Positions 34,148 to 44,138 of a DNA stretch of 53,298 bases are shown here, one piece after another (within the stretch, counting starts at the first letter, position 1; every line of letters begins with the position of its first letter). The stretch is from DASQEH01 sp038239485 (lineage in GTDB: Bacteria; Actinomycetota; Actinomycetes; Propionibacteriales; Nocardioidaceae), in assembly GCA_038239485.1 (NCBI GenBank), contig JBBSET010000022.1:1-53298 (forward strand). The letters are read 5' to 3'. Below the pieces are notes generated by a model that did no database searches, was not told the DNA's origin, and was given only the letters and a program-made list of their open reading frames with translations. Made by a program: the position numbers and the translations under genes.

Positions 34148-35878
34148 TCACGAGAGGACCTGGACAACTCCGGTGGCCCCGTTGACTCGGACGCGATCTC
34201 CGGTCCTGATCCGGCGGGTGGCATCCGAAGTCCCGACCACTGCTGGTATCCCGAACTCTCGCGACACGACCGCAGGATGCGATGCCATGCCACCAGCGTC
34301 GGTGACCAGGCCGCCTATCTTGGTGAAGAGCACCACCCATGCCGGGCTAGTCATCCGGCATACGACGATCTCGTCCTTCTGCACCTCGGCGAACTGCTCG
34401 GGCGAGAGCACCACACGAGCAGTTCCCTCGATCACACCGACAGAGGCTGACAAGCCGTGGATCTCGCCCTCGGTCGTGGACGGCTTGCGGTAGAGCTTCT
34501 CGGGGAATGCCCACAGCGACAGGTAGGGGAAGGCGACGTTCTCCTCGGTGGCAGTACCCACCCAGTCGCGAGGACGCAGCTCGTACGCCTCTTCCCGTGC
34601 GTCACGCCGGTCGCCGACCAGGTCCTCGGCGTCGAAGCTGTTGCTTCCCGCCATGAGAGTCCGCAACTCGTTGTAACGCAGGTACATGACGTCCTCGGGA
34701 TCGCTCAGCTTGCCCGCTGCGACGAGCTTGGTGCCGATCGCGATCAACACGATGCGGACGCGTGCGTTGGTGCCCTGGTCGATGTAGAAGTGGTGGTCGG
34801 GAGTCAGCGGATTCATTCGCAGGCTCAGTTCGAGCGCCCGCGTCAGCTTCTCGCGGGGTTCCCCCTCGACCACGCCGTCCATCACCTCCGCCTTGGCGGC
34901 TTCGAGGTCGTCGGCCACCGCGGCGATCTCGGCCGGGTAGTCATAGTCGACTTCGAGGTACCCGCGGATCGCCTCGATGATGGGCGCCGGGTTCTCCCGC
35001 CACGACTTGAACGAGAACTCGTGCGCGAACATCGACTTGTAACCGAACTCGCGGGAGTAGCCCTCGATGTCCTGACTGAGGAATGTCCGGCCGACCTCGG
35101 AGGACTCCAGGTCCTTCACGACATCGCCGGCCGTGGGTTTGAGGAACGACTTGGCCACAGGACCGTGAGGGTCGGTCTTGATCTTCTCCTTGATGTTCCA
35201 GAGCTCTTCGATGGAGTCCCAGTTCCGGTTCACAGTGGAGGACTGGAGACGTCCCAGCAGCGCAGCATGGTCGCCTTCGCCCCTGACATCGGTCACGACG
35301 GCCGTGAGGTTCATGGTCGAGGAGAACTGGGCGAAGTTCAGCACCCAGTGGATCGACCAGTGACGGTCGTGCATGTCGATGGCGTCCTCCAAGAGGACGG
35401 CAAGCTCGACGAGGCTGGCAGAGTCGTAGTCGTAGTCGTCGAAACGCTCGAAGTTCCGGCTCATCTCCGGGACCAGACGGTCGCGCCACCAGTGGAGGAA
35501 GTTCTCCGCGTAGTAGGGAAGAGTCCACCCCAGGTAGCCGCCTATCTCCGCGGCGTAGTCGTCGTCCAAGGGTGTTCGCGGCGTGTACCGCGCGCCATAC
35601 TCTGTGGCCTCGGCGCTCAGCCCCTTCTCGGCAGGGATAGCGGCCGTGTAGACGTAGCCGTTGATGATCTTGGCGATCCAGTCCGAGGCGAACGGCGTCC
35701 CGAACCGGCGGAACATGTAGTCACACTTGAGCCACCAGCCTCCGATGTCGGCGTACATCGGTGACACCGGGTTGGGGATATGCAGGTCGTCGTGAACCCA
35801 CAGCAGGTCCTTCTGTCCGTCCTGCCAGGTGACAGGGAACTCGTCGTCCCCGAAGAAGGTTGCGATCGAGCCGGTCAT
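34148..35878 (-). CDS. PEP-utilising, phosphohistidine (swivelling) domain protein, partner of the ATP-grasp protein
   Basis: A 576-residue protein whose C-terminal domain carries the swivelling phosphohistidine motif VTDAGGMASHPAVVSREFG, with His534 the likely phosphate carrier. The N-terminal 480 residues are unlike the pyruvate/PEP barrel of dikinases and resemble the substrate domain of phenylphosphate synthase-type proteins. With the ATP-grasp partner, ATP would phosphorylate His534, which would then pass phosphate to a substrate. The ATG at 35878 has a GAGGAGG site. A regulatory motif copy lies 36-50 bases upstream of the start (35914-35928). It is the first gene of the leftward block. 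Confidence 0.88.
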   Translation of the reverse strand: MTGSIATFFGDDEFPVTWQDGQKDLLWVHDDLHIPNPVSPMYADIGGWWLKCDYMFRRFGTPFASDWIAKIINGYVYTAAIPAEKGLSAEATEYGARYTPRTPLDDDYAAEIGGYLGWTLPYYAENFLHWWRDRLVPEMSRNFERFDDYDYDSASLVELAVLLEDAIDMHDRHWSIHWVLNFAQFSSTMNLTAVVTDVRGEGDHAALLGRLQSSTVNRNWDSIEELWNIKEKIKTDPHGPVAKSFLKPTAGDVVKDLESSEVGRTFLSQDIEGYSREFGYKSMFAHEFSFKSWRENPAPIIEAIRGYLEVDYDYPAEIAAVADDLEAAKAEVMDGVVEGEPREKLTRALELSLRMNPLTPDHHFYIDQGTNARVRIVLIAIGTKLVAAGKLSDPEDVMYLRYNELRTLMAGSNSFDAEDLVGDRRDAREEAYELRPRDWVGTATEENVAFPYLSLWAFPEKLYRKPSTTEGEIHGLSASVGVIEGTARVVLSPEQFAEVQKDEIVVCRMTSPAWVVLFTKIGGLVTDAGGMASHPAVVSREFGIPAVVGTSDATRRIRTGDRVRVNGATGVVQVLS

Positions 35879-35913
35879 CCGGATCCTCCTCTGTGTGACC
35901 ACCGTCACATGTC

Positions 35914-35928
35914 AAACGATTATCGATA
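35914..35928 (+). promoter_or_regulatory. Island regulon motif copy A (AAACGATTATCGATA)
   Basis: It sits just upstream of the leftward kinase operon. It matches copies B-D at the CGATT(A/C)TCG core and contains the perfect palindrome ATTATCGATAAT at 35919-35930. Confidence 0.7.
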
Positions 35929-36005
35929 ATGTATTCGCGGGCCCCCTTTCCGTCAACTCTCTCCGGTTGACGACCGAGGCTGCCCCTGTCCAGCCGTTCG
36001 CCGGT

Positions 36006-36743
36006 CTACCGGCCCCCAGCGTCCGCAGTCGGCTCCACGCCGAGGTAGCGCCGTTGGGCCTCCTCGTCAGCCAGCAGGTCGGCCGACCTGGTCTCCAGCG
36101 CCACCTCGCCATGGACCATCACAAGCAGCCGGTCTGCGACGGCGGTGGCCATGCCGAGGTTCTGCTCGACCAGGAGCAGCGTCAGGCCCTCGGCGACGAG
36201 CGCCCGACAGGTCTCGGTCAACTGCTCCACGATCGCCGGCGCGAGCCCCTCGGACGGCTCGTCCATGACGAGGAGCTTCGGATTCGTCAGCAGCGCCCGG
36301 CCGATCGCGAGCATCTGCTGCTCGCCGCCGGAGAGCATCGCCGCGCTGACCTTCTTGCGCTCAGCGAGCCTGGGGTAGAGGTCGTACACCGCGTCCCTGG
36401 ACCACTGGCCGCGCGAGGCCAGCGACTTGCTCAGCATCCTGAGGTGCTCGTCGGTGGACAGGGACGGGAAGATTCGCCGCCCCTGCGGCACATAGGCGAT
36501 GCCCCGGCGGCAGATCTGGTACGACGCCTTGCCCAGGATCTCCTCGCCGTTCAAGCGGATGGATCCCCGGGCACGAGGTGGCGTCAGACCCATGATCACC
36601 TTGCAGAGGGTCGACTTGCCCATGCCGTTGCGCCCGACGAGACCGGTCGTTCGCTGACCCATCGAGCACGACAGCTGGTTCAGCACGTGAGCGTTGCCGT
36701 AGTACGCATCAAGGCCGGAGATCTCGAGGACCTGCTCAGACAT
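36006..36743 (-). CDS. livF: ABC transporter ATP-binding protein, LivF type
   Basis: A 245-residue ATPase. Walker A is GRNGMGKST at about residues 37-45, the ABC signature LSGGEQQMLAIGRAL is near residue 137, and Walker B LLVMDEPSEGL is near residue 159. The family C-terminus ends with RRYLGV. It is the last gene of the livH-livM-livG-livF importer operon and overlaps livG by eight bases. LivF- and LivG-type proteins form the heterodimeric ATPase of branched-chain amino acid, amide, urea or aromatic acid importers. Confidence 0.92.
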   Translation of the reverse strand: MSEQVLEISGLDAYYGNAHVLNQLSCSMGQRTTGLVGRNGMGKSTLCKVIMGLTPPRARGSIRLNGEEILGKASYQICRRGIAYVPQGRRIFPSLSTDEHLRMLSKSLASRGQWSRDAVYDLYPRLAERKKVSAAMLSGGEQQMLAIGRALLTNPKLLVMDEPSEGLAPAIVEQLTETCRALVAEGLTLLLVEQNLGMATAVADRLLVMVHGEVALETRSADLLADEEAQRRYLGVEPTADAGGR

Positions 36744-37485
36744 GGGACCGCCCCAGGTAGAGGTCGTGGACGAGCTTGTTCGCGCGGATCTCCGCCGGCG
36801 TCCCCTCGACGATCACCGCGCCGTCGTGCATCATCGTCACCCGCTCGGCCACCGTCAGGGCGACATCCATGTCGTGCTCGATCAGCAGCATCGTCACGCC
36901 CTTGTCGAGCGAGAGCAGCACAGAGGTCAGCAGCTGCCGCTCGGCCCGCGAGAGGCCGGCGGCCGGTTCGTCGAGCAGCAGCATCCGCGGCTCGGCGACC
37001 AGGGCCAGACCGATCTCCAACTGTCGCTGTTCCCCGTGGGACAGTTCACCGGCGAGCGTGCCCAGCCGTTCGGTCATACCCACTGTCTGAGCGGTCAGTG
37101 CCGCCCGCGAGCGGGCCTCGCTGTCCCGTCGCGTGCGCAGCAGGCGGAATCGGCCGCCGGCCACCCCCAGCGCGGCGAGGTACAGGTTGTTCTCGACCGT
37201 CAGCCGGGTGAGCAGGCGTGAGGTCTGGAACGTTCGCGACAGACCCATCCGCGTGCGCTGGCGGGCCCCTAGGTTCGTGACGTCCGCGCCGAACAGCTCG
37301 ATGGTGCCCTGGGTGGGCGTGTCGGCGCCGGCGATGAGGTTGAAAAGGGTGGACTTGCCAGCGCCGTTGGGGCCGAGCACCGCTCGTCGCTCCCCGTGCT
37401 CGATGATGAGATCGACGCTTTTGACCGCGACCACCCCGCCGAAGCGCCGCGTGAGGCCGCGGACCTGCAGCACCCTCTCGCTCAC
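36736..37485 (-). CDS. livG: ABC transporter ATP-binding protein, LivG type
   Basis: A 249-residue ATPase. The GTG at 37485 begins V-S-E-R-V and overlaps the livM stop by four bases. Walker A is GPNGAGKST, the LivG-specific GLSRTFQTSRLLTRLTVENN follows, the signature is LSHGEQRQLEIGLAL, and Walker B is LLLDEPAAGLS, with a final EHDMDVAL region. The longer frame to 37653 is antisense-like. It pairs with LivF to drive the importer. Confidence 0.92.
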   Translation of the reverse strand: MSERVLQVRGLTRRFGGVVAVKSVDLIIEHGERRAVLGPNGAGKSTLFNLIAGADTPTQGTIELFGADVTNLGARQRTRMGLSRTFQTSRLLTRLTVENNLYLAALGVAGGRFRLLRTRRDSEARSRAALTAQTVGMTERLGTLAGELSHGEQRQLEIGLALVAEPRMLLLDEPAAGLSRAERQLLTSVLLSLDKGVTMLLIEHDMDVALTVAERVTMMHDGAVIVEGTPAEIRANKLVHDLYLGRSHV

Positions 37486-38507
37486 ATCGGCCCCCTGTCG
37501 GCCGCGGGTGCCCGTGCCGCCGCAGTCGGGGCCCGCATAGCTTCGGCTCGGCCTGACAGTCGTCGGCGCAACCAGGTACCGGCGTTGCCGAGCAACCCGA
37601 CGACACCGTCGGGAGAGACCAGGACGATCAGCAGGAAGACGACGCCCAGCCAAGTGGTGAACCGGTCGGTCCAGCCGCGCATGTAGGTGTCGCAGAAGGT
37701 GTAGATCAGCGCACCCACCCAGGCGCCCTCGAGTCGGTTGAGCCCACCGATCACCGCCGCAGTCAAGACGAGGATCGCGATCGCCAGCGAGATCGAGTCA
37801 GCCGAGATGCGGGTGTTCGACCAGGCAGACAGAACGCCGGCCGCGCCGGCGACGGGCGCGGCCAGGGTGAACCCCAAGGTGCGGTGCAGGCGCACGTTGT
37901 ATCCGAGAGCGGCCATCCGGACCGGATCGTCGCGCACACCCTGGAGGGCGAGCCCGAACGCCGTGCGCGTCGCGTAACGCAGTCCGCCGTAGACGAGGGC
38001 TGAGACCAGCAGCAAGAAGTAGTACATCCGGGCAGGATGATGGATGGGGTCACCGAGGACTGCCGGTGGCGTGGCGCCGTTGATGCCCTCGTGCGCACCG
38101 AAGGTGGTCACCGCGGCGAAGTAGAAGTAGGCGACCTCGCCGAACGCCAGCGTGATGACCAGAAAATAGATGCCCTGGCTCCCGCTGGCGATCGCACCGA
38201 ACAGCAGGCCGACGGCGGTCGCGACCAAGATTCCCACCACGGCGGCCGACCAGGGGTTCCAGCCGGCGCCGACTGCGAGCCTGGCGGCGACGAGCCCTGC
38301 CACACCGAAGAGCGCGGTCTGGGCTAGCGAGACCATGCCACCGTTGCCGGAGAGAAAGGTGAGGCTCACCGCCACGATCCCCAGCCAGAGCGAGGTCAGG
38401 CCCACCTGGCTGGTGAAGAACGTCGAGGACACCACAGGCACCATGACCACCCACAGCAGGATCACGGCGAGGACTCCACGGGTGCCATACACCCAGGCGC
38501 GGGTCAT
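37482..38507 (-). CDS. livM: ABC importer permease, LivM type
   Basis: A 341-residue permease with about eight to ten membrane helices. It has the family features LSGNGGMVSLAQTALFGVAGLVAARL and GSQGIYFLVITLAFGEVAYFYF, and the loop ATRTAFGLALQGVRDDPVRMAALGYN that contacts the ATPase. The ATG at 38507 overlaps livH by four bases, and the stop overlaps livG by four. It forms the pore together with LivH. It has a long polar C-terminal tail. Confidence 0.9.
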   Translation of the reverse strand: MTRAWVYGTRGVLAVILLWVVMVPVVSSTFFTSQVGLTSLWLGIVAVSLTFLSGNGGMVSLAQTALFGVAGLVAARLAVGAGWNPWSAAVVGILVATAVGLLFGAIASGSQGIYFLVITLAFGEVAYFYFAAVTTFGAHEGINGATPPAVLGDPIHHPARMYYFLLLVSALVYGGLRYATRTAFGLALQGVRDDPVRMAALGYNVRLHRTLGFTLAAPVAGAAGVLSAWSNTRISADSISLAIAILVLTAAVIGGLNRLEGAWVGALIYTFCDTYMRGWTDRFTTWLGVVFLLIVLVSPDGVVGLLGNAGTWLRRRLSGRAEAMRAPTAAARAPAADRGPM

Positions 38508-39526
38508 CCTGCCCTCCCGAAGAGTCCGGTGGGCCGCACCGCGAGGATGACGGCGAGCAGCACGAAGGTGAGCAGAGCGGAGAGGTTCGAGTATGCCGAT
38601 GGCAGGTAGGCACTGGAGTACTGGTCGACCATCCCCAGCAGCAGGGCCCCCAGGGCCGCGCCGCCGAGACTGCCCATTCCGCCGACGATGACGACGACAA
38701 GGGCGCTGATCAGGAAGGTCTGGTCCTGGCCGGGCGCGAGCGACAGTGCAGTGCCGGCGAAGACCCCTCCGAGGCCGGCCAGCGCGGAGCCGACGAAGAA
38801 CGCCCCGGCGAACACCCACTGCACATTGACGCCGAGTGCGGAGGTCATGGCGCTGTCGTCGACCCCGGCCCGGACCACCATCCCCACCCGCGTCCCTCGG
38901 ATGACGAGCCAGAACAACAGCCCGACCACGATGGCAGCTATCAGCATCGCGATGCGGAACCACGGGTAGGAGAGGTGGTAGACCCCGAGGGACAGCGGCT
39001 GGGCCAGGAAGCCCGGCGGCGCTATGGCCGTCGGTGTCCCTCCGAAGTGAGCCAGCATCTGGTCGGCCAGGATCAGCGAGACGGCGATCGTGATCAGCGC
39101 CTGTCGCATGTCCTGACCCTGGTTCCAGCGCAGGAACAGCTGGTGCATGACGACCCCGACGAGCCCGCTCGCGACCATGGCGAGGACTGCCGCCAGCACC
39201 CAGGGCATGCCGTTGGCGGTCGCCTGCAGCGCGACGTACCCCCCGAGGAGGAAGAGCGCGCCGTGCGCGAGGTTGGTCACCCGGAGCAGCCCGAAGATCA
39301 GCGTCAAGCCGCTTGCGGTGATGAAGTACAGCCCGGCGAGGGTCAGCCCGTTCAGCGTGATCAAGATGAAGGTCGGAACGTTCCCGGAGTCGCCGAGACC
39401 CTTCTCGAAGGCCTGCCAGAGGACGTCCGACAGCGCCAAGAGGCCGAGGATGACGGCGAGCGTCGACGCGATGGAGGGCCGGAAGCTCGTGGAGGGGCGG
39501 CGAGAGACCGATGTCTGGGACGCCAT
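38504..39526 (-). CDS. livH: ABC importer permease, LivH type
   Basis: A 340-residue permease. The ATG at 39526 was chosen; the open frame reaches 39607 but carries no similarity there. The family pattern starts with LITLNGLTLAGLYFITASGLTLIFGLLRVTNLAHGALFLLGGYVA. A VVRAGVDDSAMTSALGVN coupling loop and a C-terminal VVIVGGMGSLGGAALGALLLG region follow. It is the first gene of the importer operon. Motif copy B of the island regulon lies 34 bases upstream, between this gene and the divergent regulator operon. Confidence 0.9.
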   Translation of the reverse strand: MASQTSVSRRPSTSFRPSIASTLAVILGLLALSDVLWQAFEKGLGDSGNVPTFILITLNGLTLAGLYFITASGLTLIFGLLRVTNLAHGALFLLGGYVALQATANGMPWVLAAVLAMVASGLVGVVMHQLFLRWNQGQDMRQALITIAVSLILADQMLAHFGGTPTAIAPPGFLAQPLSLGVYHLSYPWFRIAMLIAAIVVGLLFWLVIRGTRVGMVVRAGVDDSAMTSALGVNVQWVFAGAFFVGSALAGLGGVFAGTALSLAPGQDQTFLISALVVVIVGGMGSLGGAALGALLLGMVDQYSSAYLPSAYSNLSALLTFVLLAVILAVRPTGLFGRAG

Positions 39527-39559
39527 CACTCCACCGAACCCTTCGCACCCTTGCGCTGA

Positions 39560-39574
39560 AACCGATAATCGATT
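39560..39574 (-). promoter_or_regulatory. Island regulon motif copy B (AATCGATTATCGGTT on the minus strand)
   Basis: It is identical over 15 bases to copy C at 45736-45750. It lies 34 bases upstream of livH and 165 bases upstream of the GntR start, so it could serve both divergent operons. Confidence 0.75.
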
Positions 39575-39738
39575 AGAAATGACATCACATGAGGCCGCTG
39601 CGGTCAAGAAGTGGGGAGACCATACCCACGAGCGCCGGCAAGCACACCCCCGCCAACGAAACGACCAATGGTGCCGCGACCATGGGAGCAGCGGAGCCGG
39701 CGCAGGCTCCCTCTCGACCAGCAGAACTGGAGGTGTCC

Positions 39739-40449
39739 ATGTCAGGCACCAACGAACTCACTCGTAGCCTGCTCGCAAACCAGGTCAAGGAGCGGCTGCT
39801 CGAATCGATCCTCGACGGGTCGTATCCCCCGGACTCACGGATCGTCGAGACGGCCGTCGCGAAAGAGCTCGGAACCAGCCAGGCGCCCGTGCGCGAGGCC
39901 CTGCGAGGTCTCGAGGCGCTGGGGATCGTGGAGATCACGCCCTTCCGAGGCGCTCGGGTCCGCCGGCTCGACACCGAGGAGCTCCTCGGGGCGTACTTCG
40001 TCCGCTCGACCCTCGAGGTGCTCGGGATCCGGCTTGCCGTGCCCAGGATGAGTGACGAGGACGTGGCCGAGATCTTGAGCGTCGGCGACCGGCTGCAGGA
40101 GGCCGCGAAGTCGGACGACCGCCGCGCTGTCGCGATCATCGACGCGAGCCTGCACGAGCGGATCATCGAGCTGTCCGGCAATGCCACGCTGCTCCGGGTA
40201 TGGCGATCCCTGGAGCCGTTGTCGCGCACCTACATCACCTTGACCGGACCGGGGTCGGATCCGCAGTGGAGTGCCGACCTGCACAACCCCATCCTGGATG
40301 CGATCCGGCGTCGGGACACCGAGGATGCCGTCCAGGCGATCGAGAGCCACTTCGAAGAGGTGCGGCTCTGGTTGGAAGACCACTTGGCCGAGGCGGGCGG
40401 CCAGCAGCCTCAGACGGGTCGAGCACCGCACGCCACAGGAGAGCGATGA
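39739..40449 (+). CDS. GntR/FCD-family regulator of the catabolic island
   Basis: A 236-residue FCD-type GntR protein. The winged helix opens LANQVKERLLESILDGSYPPDSRIVETAVAKELGTSQAPVREALRGLEALGIVEI (residues 11-65). The FCD helical domain follows, with a His-rich metal/ligand site HERIIELSGN, and DLHNPILDAIRRRD later. The ATG at 39739 has a GGAGG site nearby. Its stop overlaps the next gene by four bases, so it is coexpressed with the molybdenum hydroxylase. Target motif copies occur at four island promoters. FCD proteins usually release DNA on binding a pathway acid. Confidence 0.9.
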   Translation: MSGTNELTRSLLANQVKERLLESILDGSYPPDSRIVETAVAKELGTSQAPVREALRGLEALGIVEITPFRGARVRRLDTEELLGAYFVRSTLEVLGIRLAVPRMSDEDVAEILSVGDRLQEAAKSDDRRAVAIIDASLHERIIELSGNATLLRVWRSLEPLSRTYITLTGPGSDPQWSADLHNPILDAIRRRDTEDAVQAIESHFEEVRLWLEDHLAEAGGQQPQTGRAPHATGER

Positions 40450-41330
40450 AGGCATTCGCCTACGCGCGTCCGCGATCGCTGGACGAGACCTACGACCTGC
40501 TGGACGAAGCCGGGCCAGGCGATGTCCGCATGATCGTGGGAGGGACCGATCTCATCGTCGGGCTGCAAGGTGAGCGCCTGACGCCAAGGCTGGTGATCGA
40601 CCTCAAGCACATGCACGACCTGCCCGCCGGCATCACGCATACGCCTGAGCGGGTGTCGGTGTCCGCCGTGACCTCGCTGAGCGAGGTGATCGCCGACGAG
40701 CGGATCGGCGCCCTGTTCCCTGGACTCGTCGAGGCGGCCCAGACCGTCGGCTCGATACAGATCCGTAACCGGGCCTCCTTGGCCGGCAACGTCTGCAACG
40801 CCTCGCCGGCGGCAGACACCGCGCCCGCCCTTCTCGCCTATGACGCGGTCGTGGTGATCGCTAGCCGGGCGGGTGCCCGCCGGGTGCACGTGGGCGACTT
40901 CATCCTGGGGCCCCGCCGCACCGCTCTTGCTCCCGACGAGATCGTCATCGCTCTTGAGCTACCCAAGCCTGGTGGGCCGTCGGGCGCCAAGTTCGCCCGG
41001 CTCACCCGCCGGCGTGGCGTCGACCTCGCCACCCTCAGCCTGTGCTGCACCGTGGGTCCGCGCCGCACTCGGTTCGCTTTCGGCGCCCTCGCGCCCAGGC
41101 CGTTCGTCGTAGACGACGACAGCGGCGTGCTCGCTGACCCCGCCGGCAACGAGCTGACACGCGAGCGGATCCTTCACGAGATCACCGACCAGGCCCGCCC
41201 GATCTCCGACCTGCGGGCCCGGGCGGACTACCGGCAGGCGATGGTACTGGTCCTCAGCCGGCGCGCACTACGGTCTGCCCTGATCCTGCGTGACACCGCA
41301 TCGACCGCCCCGACAGAGGGTGGCGCATGA
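40446..41330 (+). CDS. Molybdenum hydroxylase FAD-binding subunit (CoxM type)
   Basis: A 294-residue FAD subunit of the xanthine dehydrogenase/CO dehydrogenase family. The FAD loop is RMIVGGTDLIVGLQ near residues 28-41, the second FAD segment is IQIRNRASLAGNVCNASPAADT near residues 103-124, and the C-terminal clamp domain is intact. It passes electrons from the iron-sulfur subunit to the acceptor. The ATG overlaps the GntR stop by four bases, and its own stop overlaps the next gene by four. Confidence 0.92.
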   Translation: MKAFAYARPRSLDETYDLLDEAGPGDVRMIVGGTDLIVGLQGERLTPRLVIDLKHMHDLPAGITHTPERVSVSAVTSLSEVIADERIGALFPGLVEAAQTVGSIQIRNRASLAGNVCNASPAADTAPALLAYDAVVVIASRAGARRVHVGDFILGPRRTALAPDEIVIALELPKPGGPSGAKFARLTRRRGVDLATLSLCCTVGPRRTRFAFGALAPRPFVVDDDSGVLADPAGNELTRERILHEITDQARPISDLRARADYRQAMVLVLSRRALRSALILRDTASTAPTEGGA

Positions 41331-41875
41331 CCTACCGTTATCCGCTGCGGGCCACCATCAACGGCACGCTCCGCTCGATCGACGTCTCCAGCACGCAGAC
41401 CCTACTGGACGCTCTACGGTGGGATCTCGGCCTGACCGGAAGCAAGGAATGCTGCGCCGAGGGCGAGTGCGGCGCTTGCACGGTGCTGGTGGGCGGCCAG
41501 GCGGTCAATGCCTGCCTGGTGCTGGCGGTGGAGGTCGACGGCCTGGAGATCACGACCATCGAGGGCCTGGAGACCGGTGGGCGCCTGAGCCGGCTGCAGG
41601 ACGCGTTCTTGGAGACCGGCGCGATCCAGTGCGGCTTCTGCATCCCGGGAATGGTGATGGCCGCTCAGGCACTGCTCGATGAGAATCCGCATCCGCGACC
41701 GGACGAGGTGCGGGATGGGCTGGCCGGCAACCTGTGCCGCTGCGGGGGGTACCAGCGCATCATCGACGCGGTCCTCCTGGCCGCCGGCCCGGAGGTCACC
41801 GATGAGGCTGCCGAACAGCAGGCGACCGTGCAGCAGGCGACCGTGCAGCAGGCGACCGAGGGGCTGTCGGCGTGA
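41327..41875 (+). CDS. Molybdenum hydroxylase [2Fe-2S] subunit (CoxS type)
   Basis: A 182-residue iron-sulfur subunit. The N-terminal plant-type cluster has Cys in CCAEGECGACTVLVGGQAVNAC (near residues 43-64), and the C-terminal cluster has CGFCIPGM near residue 105 and CRCGGY near residue 140. It is longer than usual because of a C-terminal Gln/Ala/Thr repeat (see 41816-41860). Start and stop overlap the neighbours by four bases. It carries electrons from molybdenum to FAD. Confidence 0.92.
   Translation: MTYRYPLRATINGTLRSIDVSSTQTLLDALRWDLGLTGSKECCAEGECGACTVLVGGQAVNACLVLAVEVDGLEITTIEGLETGGRLSRLQDAFLETGAIQCGFCIPGMVMAAQALLDENPHPRPDEVRDGLAGNLCRCGGYQRIIDAVLLAAGPEVTDEAAEQQATVQQATVQQATEGLSA
41816..41860. 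repeat. Three 15-bp tandem repeats at the 3' end of the CoxS-type gene
   Basis: Units 41816-41830, 41831-41845 and 41846-41860 read CAGCAGGCGACCGTG, with the last base triplet GAG in unit three. They encode QQATV twice and QQATE once, extending the CoxS-type subunit beyond the family's usual end. Confidence 0.9.
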
Positions 41876-44138
41876 GCGACCCCCAGATCGGAGTGTCAGT
41901 CCGCCGCGTCGGAGGCGTGGAGCGGGTGACCGGACGTCAGCTGTTCGTCGGTGACATCCGGTTGAACGACCTGCTGCACGTCAAGCTGGTCGCGCTGGAC
42001 TGCGCACGGGCCCGGATCGTGTCCATCGACACCACGGAGGCCGAGAAGGTCGCGGGGGTGCGCGCCGTGGTCACCGCAGCCGATCTACCCCATCCGATGC
42101 CCCGCTTCGGCCCGGTGCAGCCAGACCGGCCCGTGCTGGCGGTCGGTGAGACCAAGTTCCACGGCGAGCCGGTCGCCGCCGTCGCCGCAGAGACCGAGGA
42201 GGCGGCCGATGCGGCTGCCGCGCTGGTCCAGGTGGCCGTCGAGGAGCTCCGCCCTGTACTCACCGTCGACGAGGCCCTGGACCCCCACTCCGCCCTGGTC
42301 CAGGACCCCGATCTGCGTGAGGGGCCGTGGGCGGGCACGAACACCCTGCAGGAGTGGAACTTCGGCTGGGGTGACGTCGACGCCGCCACTGCCGACTGCG
42401 TGGTCGAGCAGACCTACACCTTCCCGATGGTGACGCATTTCGCCATCGAGCCGCACGTCTTCCTGGCCGCGCCCGAGGGCGACGGCATCACGGTGTGGAG
42501 CGCGATCCAGCACCCGTACCTGCTCCAGTCCGGAATCGCCAAGCTGCTCGGCATGCCGATCTCCAAGGTACGAGTCGTCGCACCCGACCCCGGCGGCGCC
42601 TTCGGCGGCAAGCAGCACGCGAAGTTCGAGCCGCTACTGGCCCTCCTCGCGCTGCGGACCGGTCAACCGGTTCGGCTGGCCCTGACCCTGGCTCAGACCT
42701 TCCAGGCGGTACGTCGCACTGCCTACTCGATCAGGATGCGCTCGGGGTTCGCCGCCGACGGCTCCCTGCGCTTCCAGGATGTCGAGTGCAACGGTCTGCT
42801 CGGTGCCTACGCTGACATCGCCGTACGGGTGGTGTCGAAGTCGACCTACCTCATGTGCGGCCCTTACCGAGTGCCGGCCTCGCGCGTGTGTGCGCGAGCC
42901 CTGCTGTCGCACACACCACCGGCCACCGCCTTCCGCGGGTTCGGCACCCCGCAGGTGGCGTGGGCGGTGGAGTCGCAGCTGGACGAGGCGGCCCGGCGAC
43001 TCGGGATCGACCGACTCGAGATCCGGATGCGCAATCTGGCCCACCGCGGCGACGAGGTGGTCGTGGGCGACAAACCCGCTGACGGCGACTGGCCGCAGTC
43101 GCTGCGCACGGCGGCGGATGCGATCGGCTGGGGTACGCCGCTGATGGCCGGACGGGGTAGGGGTATCTGCGTGGCCATCAAGTCCTCGGCCACGACAGGG
43201 GCGTCGTACTCCATCGTCCGGCTTCACATGGACGGCAGCGCCACGGTGATGGCGGGGACCTCCGACATGGGCCAGGGCGCGCGCACGGTGCTCGCGCAGA
43301 TCGCCGCACAGGAGCTCGGCCTGACCGTGGACTCCGTCCACATCGTCATGGGTGACACGGGGATGGCCCCCTTCGATCTGCAGACCTCGGCCAGCCGGTC
43401 GACGGTCTTCATGGGTACCGCCGTGGCCGAGGCATGCCGAGACGTGAAGAGGCAGCTTGCCGAGCTGGCGGCCGGCGCATTCGGGTGCCCCAGCGACAAG
43501 ATCGAGATCGAGAACGGTACGGCGGAGGTCGACGGCACTATGGTGACCTTCTCCGAGCTGCTCGTCCTGGCGTTCGCAGGTGTGCGTGGTGAGGTCATCG
43601 GCGTCGGCTCGAGGCGAGGTGAAGCGGTCCCCAGTCACCAGCTGGGTGGGTCACCGTCGTTCTACGAGTTCAACGCCACTGCGGTCGAGGTCGAGGTGGA
43701 CGAGGAGACCGGCGAGCTGCTCGTGGTCAAGCATGTGTCGGTCGCCGACGTCGGGAAGGCCCTGAACCCGGCGCACGTCGAGGCGCAGGACGAGGGCGCG
43801 GCCATCATGGGCCTCGGTCACACGCTGATGGAGCACCTGATCTTCGACGAGCGCGGCCGGATCCTGAACCTGGGCGCGCTCGACTACCGCATCCCGACGA
43901 CCAAGGACCTGCCGCTCGAGCTGCACTCCTACCTGGTCGAGAACGAGGACGGGCCGGGCCCGTACGGTGCGAAGGGCGCGGGTGAGGGCGGCCTGTTCGC
44001 CATCGCCCCGGCCGTCGCGTCGGCGGTGACGGAAGCGACCGGAGTGGTTCTCCGGGAGCTGCCGATAACTTCCGAGCGCGTCTGGCGTGCGATGCAGGCA
44101 GGATCTTCAAACCCGACAACGGCGAAGGGAAGAACACC

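Noticed and set aside
34457..35764. Long plus-strand open frame antisense to the phosphohistidine protein
   Set aside because: It contains no motifs, and the opposite strand has a catalytic His motif and a good ribosome site.
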